From Cyclina sinensis (Eukaryota; Mollusca; Bivalvia; Venerida; Veneridae): 64,000 bases of DNA. Of this stretch, positions 47,271 through 57,000 are shown piece by piece (the stretch's first letter is position 1; each line of letters opens with the position of its first letter). The stretch is taken from NCBI GenBank assembly GCA_012932295.1, contig JAAONU010000016.1:36239241-36303240 (forward strand), given 5' to 3'. The notes beneath the pieces are model-generated. The model worked only from the letters and a program-made list of their open reading frames with translations. It had not been told where the DNA came from and did not search any database. The translations under genes and the position numbers were made by a program.

Positions 47271-47778
47271 TTTTGAAGACAGAGTCTCATTAATGTTAGA
47301 CAAGTCAATTTATAATTGTCCTTATCTCTTAATAATGTACCATGATCAGCCTGTATACAAATTCCTGAATACTGGTCTAAACATACTAATTTATCCGACA
47401 AAAGGATGTGTATTGATAAATTCAGAGATGTAATATCCAATCGTTTTTACTTAGAATGATCTTAAATATTTATGTTTTTTATTAATCTATTTCAATCATT
47501 ATAAAAAAGTGCATCATTTTTAGTTATAAAGACATCACGATTTTGGGTGAAAAACGCCAAGTTATGTGCATCCAGGTAAAAGTATCACATGTTTTTGGTT
47601 TTGTTTGTTATAAATCATGTCTATATTTCTACACAAAGACGAACACCCTAAAGGTAATTCAAAATAGCATTTGTCATTTCTTAATTTCATTTTTTCTTAT
47701 TAAACATATTTGTGGAAATTAAGGTGTAAATAGATACATCCAAAACATATATTTTAAAAAATTACACTGCTGTACCTG
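47271..47778. other. Intergenic, end unclear
   Basis: A minus frame at 47249-47440 ends just above an AATAAA but matches nothing recognised. Otherwise AT-rich. Confidence 0.35.
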
Positions 47779-47784
47779 TTTATT
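47779..47784 (-). terminator. Polyadenylation signal (AATAAA) for the adaptor gene
   Basis: TTTATT on plus, about 165 nt past the SH2 stop codon. Consensus hexamer at a plausible distance. Confidence 0.5.
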
Positions 47785-47946
47785 TACAAACTATCCTACT
47801 GAGTCATTAGCTTTCCAGTATGTCTGTTTAAAGTCAGAAACCTTGTATGCTCTGGAATTTTGTGTCAGTTACACACTGAATTTGCTTTCTTGAACCATAA
47901 GAAGACCAGTGTGTTTTCCAGTCTGCTTGACTATCTAAGGCATAGT

Positions 47947-48093
47947 TCATTCCATACTTTTACTTTTGTACCCCTTAACAAGCTTAACTTCATATCCAGT
48001 TGACTTCATGTTGTAAGTGCGATAGAATGCAAGTAAGTTTTCAAATGTATTGAATACATTCGAAAAATCTTTATATAATGAAAATCTGTCATC
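47947..48093 (-). CDS. Adaptor gene, last exon: SH2 C-terminal half
   Basis: Acceptor TTTTGAATTTCAG, then DDRFSLYKDFSNVFNTFENL and LAFYRTYNMKSTGYEVKLVK, ending KSKSME and TGA. The FxTFENLLxxYR helix and the G-x-x-V-x-L strand are typical of the end of an SH2 domain; the protein stops about 10 residues later. Confidence 0.85.
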   Translation of the reverse strand, partial: DDRFSLYKDFSNVFNTFENLLAFYRTYNMKSTGYEVKLVKGYKSKSME

Positions 48094-51000
48094 CTGAAAT
48101 TCAAAATGTAAGATTAAACAATTATTTAAGATAGAAAACGTAGTTATATGAAATTCCGTGATACTCTTTTAGAATATATTGACAGTTGTCGTGCTTAAGG
48201 CAAGCACATTTTTGTATGGAGCTGTCTTTACTTTTTTCAATTCAAGCCTTGATGGTGAACACGTATTTTTCTTTCTTGGTATAATTCAAAATACAAAGCT
48301 ACAGATTAAAGAAAGAAATTTCGATATTTTAGCATAAAAAATGACAGCTAATAATTAATGGCATCATAAAATACGCAATAGACGTAGACAACAGTCCGTT
48401 CCAGTCCCTTTTTCTTTCTTTTTTTTTTTGCTAATTTGATCATTATATATCAATAAGGATGAACTATTTAATAAGACTAGATTGTCCGTTTGATGGCCAA
48501 TTTTAAAAACGCTTTTACCGTTTGATGCCTTTACCTTTGGAAACGCACGCACGTGTTTACCAGACCTGTTATTGTGGTAAGTTTTCTGCCTAGACTGAAT
48601 GGTGAAAATCAGTCACATGACCGTAGTAATCACTCAGTGTAGTATTTACTTTTTTTATCAGACTATGAAGTCACATTAATACGGGGTTTGAAGAAAATAT
48701 ATTACACGAAAGAAAGCGTTAAAAACGTTTTAATAATATTGCGTCTTTTCAACTCGTAAAAAAGCCTTTTTCGTTCATTCATTCCTTTTGGAAATGCTTA
48801 GTATCGCTTTTTTAAATTATATTTTCTTACTGTAAACCCTATTTGGCTTTTTAAAGTTATTGTAGAATATTTTTTTCTTTGTTGTTGCTTTTTTTCTCCG
48901 ATCATATCTATCATTTTACTTAACATATTTTTATCCTTTAAGTAACTTCTTTTTACGCTGCTGGGTTTTAAAAATATAAGAACAAGAAAGGAAGCAGTTT
49001 ATTTCTTAAACTTACCTGTTCATACACGCAAAATATTTTTATTCCCTCTTCCGTCTTAACACATATTTCCTGTGAATAAAGTACGCCATTTTGTAAATCT
49101 AGGATAGTTTGATAGATTAACTGAAAAGTTTTACTTAAATGTTGTTTGCTTGAAGCTAGATGTGAAGTAAGAATAGCACTGCAAAGCAAACGTTTTTTTT
49201 CTTTTTCATCGGAAGCCAAAGAGAAATAAAAAAAGTAAATATGCGTCTCACAAGACCTATTGAATAAGTCCAAAATTTAGGTATATGTAAAGTGTGTATC
49301 TGTCAAAGCAGCATTTTCACGATACATTATTTTAAATTTGCATTTTATAGAGGTAATGAATATCAAGGACATCAAACTATAGGAAAAAGAAAAGCTCGAA
49401 CTCAACAAAATCACTGTATTATGGAATTAATCATGAACTTAGTAAAAAGGGAGTTAATCAACCGCCATCCTAACATTATTACACCATTTTCCATGCCCCT
49501 AAATAATTTTTAAGATTTTAGATTTATCGCAACATACTCTTACATCAGAACAGTTTTTTCATCTCAGTTTCAGACACTTTAGAAAATATGTATAGAAACA
49601 CACACCTTCTTTGTTTTCCTACCAGGGCGAACCAAAAATGTACCACTTGAAGTATTCTTCAATAACCTAGAAAAATAATACAACTTTATTTGTCATTAAT
49701 ATATACAGTCTATAAGTGAACAAAGCTCGAAGTCTTACATCAGTAAGTAACGTTTGTATCAAAATCATTCCTATTGACACGTATCCGTATGACTTGATCC
49801 TTTTCTTTCAAGTATGAAAAAAATCAAAGACATGTACAGCTTGAAGTGTTAAATGAGAGCAATCCTTGTTACATTTAATTTTACATAGTACGATTTATGT
49901 ACATAGTTCTAAACAAGTTTAATCTTGTAGAAACTTTAGGAAGTTTGACAAATTACGGTGTTATTTTTTCCTCTTGTTCGCATAAATACTCTGTCTCTTC
50001 AAACATCTGCAAGATAAAAACAACACTTTTATTAGTTTTATAGTACATTTAACTGAATCAAAACCAGTTTCCTGCGACAAAAGAAAACTGCAGTCACCAA
50101 ATACTGTATACCTAACTGACTGTGTGAGTGTATTGTTGTCTGATCTACTTCTGTCGTATTTTGTTAGTCAAACGTTTTATTGAATAGATAACGGTGAAGA
50201 AAACAGATATGCAGAAGCTTGTTTCCTAGGAAGATATGTTAGATCGAAAGAAGATTTAAAAATGCCCACCACACTCCTGAAACAATTTTCACATATCTCA
50301 TTTATTAAATTCTGGTAATTATTTGGTGTATACTTTATCTGTTTTTCTATAATTTATTTCAGGGCTTTTTTACAGACTTGAAGAAAAGAATAAGATTGAA
50401 CGAAATAATGCTGAAGAAAATTGTTTCAGAGAAAGACTTCAGAAACACCTTAAACTAAGCTGAAAACAAACTGCCTTCTTTAAGTAAAACGGGCGTGAAA
50501 TATGCCCTAATTTAAAGAACCAATACTTTAATGCAGATGCGATTCATTATATTATTGCAATATTTTTACACTAAACATTATACGAATACCTACTACATTC
50601 ATTGCTTAAGATTTAGACTTCTGTATAATGTCAAAAAACGTTAACCTCTATAGTTTCGTAGTCGTTTTCGGGATTTTCATAGGTTGCGCTATCACTGCTT
50701 CTAACACTTTCACGGTTGGTAGTGCTGTTAAGCGCGTGACTGCGCCATACTGTGTTTTCATAGTTAAATTCACTATTATCTACAGGACAGACATCTGATG
50801 TAGCAACTGGAATAAGTTCAGCGCCTGTTTCTGGTCTTGTGAATGACTTTGCCGCAATAAATGTATCAGCCACTTCTGTTTCTGAAGTTGCTTGTTTTGT
50901 TGTTTTTGTTGTTTTGTCTGTAGTGTTCTTGTGCTGTTCTGAGTAAAAGGTGTTTGAGTTTTCTTCCACTAACAAACATAGTTTTGGCTGAAATACAACA

Positions 51001-54000
51001 GCGGGATTGTTTGCTCCAGATGTTATGTCATGATATGATGTAGTCTTGTTTTCGTCTTTCATCAAGTTTTTTTTTGGAACTGAATAAAGTGGCTGATCGT
51101 TATTTGTCTTCTTATCGAATTCATCAGAGGGCCTCCTACATACGGCTGGTGAATTATGTCCTTCATTCACAGTCTGTGAAGACATTTGATCTGAGTCTGC
51201 ACGTCTGGATACAAAGGAATTCGACCCAATCGGGGAGTTATTGTCTTGTCGTCTTGATAAATCCCAGTTAGCGTTTATCATATTTACTGTAACATGTTGC
51301 TTTTGTTGGCGTATATCGCCGGATTGTTTTGCAGCATCATTTTCTATTCTTTGTCTCACTATCAAATAATTGGAATCACTGCTTGAATTTGAATTTTGGA
51401 AATCTTGACCCACACACAGTATTGAAGCTGAAGTCTGTGGTGTAGTGACTGCAGAATCATCTGTTTTAGAAAAAAAAAAAAGTTAAATCAATTTAATTAA
51501 ACATAAATAATTGTCTGATAATAATTTTGTAATTTGCAAAATGTAAGATGCCAATACAAATCAAAAACAAATTAAAATTATCCGTACATTTTGTTTGCTA
51601 GAGTTAGTAATTGTTGACGAGTTTCGATTTCTGACATACGTATTTAAAGTGCAATTATTTCAAAAATACTTTAAGCAAAGAATAGTTCGACAGTGATGCA
51701 TGTATTGCCTTTCTCACAACTCAGCTGGCTTTTTACTTCCAGAAACTCGGTTATCAGTTTGACTTGTTTTTATTGTGGTAAACATTACGCTAATACCAAG
51801 ATTTTCTATTGGATTGTGTGGGTACCTTCCATTAAAGTTTAGGTCTTGCATAACTTACCTAGATACTGCTGTTTCACAGAAGTCTGGTCGGACATGGCAT
51901 CTTTCAAGTACTGTATACTCTCGTTCGACTTTAAATCTTTAAGTAGGTAAAGTAAATGAGATCCCTTCACATTTCTGTTATATATTTCTATGAAAGTTTA
52001 AAATTATCCTTATGTCAATTGAAAAAGAACAGATATATAAATCAAAACCTTGTGAATATCCATTTCCAAAATAAAAATGATGGTAACTCTTAATAAAATA
52101 AATGGCAATCAAAAACTTAAACTGCAATTTCAGGTTTTGGTGACCAGATAATTGCAATTGTACTTCCCTAACGGGTTGCTATATACCAAAATACACTGCT
52201 CAAAACAAGTAAAGGAGCAACATTTGACTTTGAAATTTATCTTAAGTCTTAGGTCTGTGCAACGAAAATGTGTTATTGACACTTTGAGTAATGTGTACAG
52301 CCACCTCAAGTCTGTAAACATTCTCTACATTCTCCGTGAAACTCCTCTAATCGCTTCCTGTGATATGACATCCCGTTCTGCTTCAGGGGCATTTATAAGA
52401 TAACGGACATTCCGTGAGGGATTTTGCCGAGATTAAAGTTGTCTAGAAAGCATGCCCCTTACATGCTCATTTGAATTAAGGTCCGATGATCTGATGATCA
52501 GTCTATGACTTCAATATCCTCGACATCAAACAAGTCTATAACGATCCTTGTTGTGTTTGCTCATTCATTATCCTGAACTGAGTCTTCACTTACAGTACCT
52601 GCATATGGTCTCATTACTGGCTGTAAATTTTGATCTCGGTATCTCTTTGCCTTTAGACTAAATACTTCTACCACATAGAGGTCAACCGATATCCCTGACA
52701 AAACCTTTACAGAGCCATTACTAAACCTGTCTTCTATTTAATTTTCCAGTCGCCGAATAACGGTTCCATAGTCTTGCAAAAATGCTACGTGAAATATTTA
52801 GCGCTGCAGCGACTTCACATTATGTCAAAATCATCTTCAATCAGCTGCACCATTCGAGCCGCATTAGTTCGGTTCAGATGGCGCCAGACGCCTTTGGTTA
52901 ATGTCTGAAAAAGTTTTGTGAGAAGCAGAAAGGAAAGCTCTATATGTACATGCATAGGGTGCACAATAAAACCATGCACTTAATATCCGTGCTTTCCAAG
53001 ATTAGCCTATGTTAAAGGAGGTAGAGGATTCCAAAAGATACTATTTAAATTAGTTATGGTGAACGAAAAACACCATCATAATCATAATTGTTTTGAGCAG
53101 TGTAGTAGTATATGACCTTTTCAGTATCGCTCTTCACTAAAGTTGTGTATGCTTTCTTACCTTCAGATTCCATACCAAAGCTAATATTTTGATAAAGTGG
53201 GTATTCGGATTTTGTGCCATAATTTGTTGCCTTCGTTTGAGTTATTTCCCTTTTATATGTTTTCTGCACTGCTCCGTTCATTTCTTTCTTAGTATGAGTC
53301 GGTGTTTGATTCGTCACTGCGGCTTTTTTAAGATATGAATGTACAATTAAATATTTTGTGTTTGATCAAAACGGCAAATTCATATTAGGAAAATAGAAGC
53401 AAGTATCAGTGTTGTATGATAATGCTTAGAAATCAACGAATGCTTTAAAACTGCAAGATATATATATTTCATACACAGTCGTAACAGACAAAATTTAACA
53501 TTATTTCAATAATCTAACAAAAGACGGATTTACGATAGTAAAAAGTTTCTTTTTTTCATTTAGAAAATAATTCGAAGACGCTTCCTGGTAAACGTTTATT
53601 TTTTGCTACTAGGTTTTCCATAAACCTCAAAATGTCAGTACAGAAAGAAAACTAGACACTGGTATAAACCTACTTACATTCTTGTACTGGACAGAATTCA
53701 TCATTATTATACTCTTCTATTAGATGCTTATGTCTGCCATCCGCGCTTTGTTTTCCTTGAGTTGTACTTTTTGGCTCTTTTGTTTCATCTTTAAAAATAC
53801 AGAAGGAAGATCTTTAGATGTATATTAAGCGTCAAAGTTTTTCCTTATCTTCTTCCTTTAACCTGGCCGCCAAAAATATAAACTCATGAAATTAACTGTA
53901 GGATAACATGTTATGTCATGTTAAGTCATTTTGACACTTAAGAGATGCTTTGTCCATATTTAGTCACTTTGTTCATATTTAGTCACTTTGTTCATATTTA

Positions 54001-57000
54001 GTCACTTTCAGTTGCCAACACAAGGAAACTTGAAACAAATTTAGAAACATACCCTTTTTAACAATCGAGACAGTTTTAAGTGAATTTCTTGATAGACTTG
54101 ATAACATTTTTTGTTAAAAAATAACGCACATTTTAATGCATACCATGAAAAACATGATTATTTGCCATAATCTTCTCATAACCATCATCAATTGGATCGT
54201 CAAGGGCCGTTTCTTGACGAGGAGTGCGTGTATCAGTAGATTCTGAGATGAGATGAAAATGAAAGTGTAAATGAAATTATCTCAGGTTGTCAATTTGCAA
54301 AGCAGGTTTTTCTATTACAACTTTATTTTCTTCGCTCATGATGATAAATCCGTAGTTTTACAGCTTGTAACAAAAAAACTATGCCCAGTATAAAAGTGCA
54401 CACTTTCTTTTTGTGTTAGTATATATCTTAAATTATGATGTTCAAAATATTCAAAAGAGGCCTTTTTATTTATTCTCATTGAACGAATTTTTTCTTAATT
54501 CTATCCAAATACGCTCCATATAGTCATATTTTGACGAGGGAATACAAAAAGAATTGCACCTGGGATGTGAAAATCATCGATAGTGTTATTGTGTTTGCTA
54601 ATCTTGCTTGGCTTTGAAAGTATACGGGGAACGAGTGAACGAAGATAAAGTGATGGTTTCGTTAAATAACTGGAACAGTATAATTTGTTTTCATGATACA
54701 TTAAAACTGCTTACCATTGAGCACAGAGCCACCACTTGCATAGGCACTGTCTCTGTATTAAAATAATTCACAACATTAATATTTGTATACATGTATATCA
54801 AACATAGCTATTGAGGTAACGATGATAAACAAATTTTGAAATAATATTCCGATTAACCCTTACGTTCGTCCATCATTTCTAGTCGGTAAAAACTAGACCA
54901 GTAATGAACACGGCAGGACTACTACATTGTTAATCACTTCAAACTATTAAACATTCTTTCTTTTTTTGTTTTGATACCCATGGAAAGTTCTTCGCATTCT
55001 TTTAAATAATATATGAATTAATAAATAGTTTTTCTCCAAGGATTGACACTAAAAGAATGATCTTACGAGGAATACTTGTGCGCTTCAATCAAGGCATGAT
55101 TTATATGCGTTATCCATTCCTGAAAGTGAACCAATGTGTATATTTTAGTGTCCTATACTTCATGTATTAAAAAAGAACTGAATACTCGTATAAATCTTGT
55201 TCAAGAAAACCCAATTCAAGTTGGATTTTGGGAATTTTTATCCCTAACTGACTAAACCGAAATCATTGTAATACTCAAAATGGTGAGGAAAAAGCAGCAT
55301 CAAGAAATACAGCAACAACAACAACAACTAATGTTTATGATAGTTAAATGCTGAGTGTATCAAATTTGATCATTCATAAATTATAATATTCGTTCTGAGT
55401 ATAGTAACATACATTGTAATATCAATTATAATCATATCATCTAAGGATAATTCTAGCATAAAATCGCTTGTTTTTGCCCGTTTGCCTATGTTTTAACGAG
55501 AGCAAAAAGGTGTGTTAACAAGGAAGTTCTCACGCTCACGCGCTGTTATTACCCGTTTTCAGTTATGCGCGTTACAGGGCCTTAGTAAATAATGGACGCT
55601 GATCCGCCTTTTTTGCCCCAAATCGGCAGTTTTTGTAACTTTGCAGGTCGGAACGTAGACGAAACATTCATGATTATTGATAAAATCAATGGCTGGCCTT
55701 GTCCACATTATCTGATTAAATCCAGATCCTTCCAAATATTTTTTAATCGACACTTTTTAAGTTTCAAGATGGCCGCTCGACGGGTTAAACATGTGTCGCC
55801 CTGGAACGCATATTTAAAAACGTTTACATAACAACCTAAAGGCGACTGTATATTATTTTTTTATTTTTTTCGTAAACATGTCTTTTCTAGATCATTTTAT
55901 GCTAGAATAGCGTTAAAGCACGTTTTTCGTGTCATAACATCTTCAGAGTCTCGATGGATATGTTGGTGCCCTCGCCCAACGGGCTCGGGCACCAACCATC
56001 CCTCGGGATTCTGCAGATGTTATAACACGAAAAAAAAGTGCGTTTACCCTATAGAAAAGGTATTGTTTTAACCTCTTGAGACTCCCTGGTACATGATGAG
56101 AAAATCAGCGGACCAGTCGTGGACTTCTCAAACAATATTTTAAAGCAAGTGGTGTTGTCCGCAATGTCGTGGCATTCTTTTACACTGAAAGAACGAGATT
56201 CAAGGATTTTATGGAAAGGATATATATATAAGTTTATTCAAGTTTGTTTTCTAATCCATTAAGTTCCACAATGTATTTTTGTGCATCTGTGCATTTGCTT
56301 AAATAAAATTCAATCCAAGGTTTCTTTGAAATAATTTTCATATACCAAAATATTTTTCACCACTCTAAGTAATATTTCTTACCATAATTTTCCCTCAGTA
56401 ATAATTTCTTATGATAATTTCTTTTAAATACCTTTCAATGTCCAGAAATGAATAAATTTTCTCAGCGCGGTCTGCGAGGTCGTCAAAATAGACTGCCATG
56501 AACCACGATCCCATGTTGACTTTACAAATCACGACAAATTTCTGATTCCCTAATAAAAATCAATAAACATTTATAACATTATATTATATTTTTTAAATTT
56601 TACATTTGTAAGTCTATTTTTCATGAAAAGGAGTCTCGTTTAGTGGTAGAATGCAATTTTACTATATTGCTTTACCTCGTTAATGTTTGCAAATGAAATT
56701 CAGCGACCTAAGCATGTTCTTTTCGTGAAAATAATTGCTAACACTACAAACATGTTTTTCTTTTTTTTAACCCTTTCCTCCATATATACACCTTAATGGC
56801 TTGGGCAAACAGTGCAGATCCAGATCAGTTGGCACATCCGTGCCGTCTGATCAGGATCTACACTGTTTGCCTTTTGATACATTAGGTTATTTCTGACCAA
56901 AAAGCGAACAGTGCAGATCCTGATCAGACGGCACGGATGTGCCGGCTGATCTGGATCTACACTGGTCGCACATGCGTAAAAATGCGTATATATGAAGTAA

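Noticed and set aside
53054..53160. Extension of the linker exon to a stop at 53054 as a gene end
   Set aside because: A strong GAAG/GTAAGA donor lies before it, and the phase fits the next exon; kept only as a possible read-through.
55592..55831. Plus-strand 79-codon frame
   Set aside because: Antisense to an intron of the adaptor gene, no family match, no splice partners.
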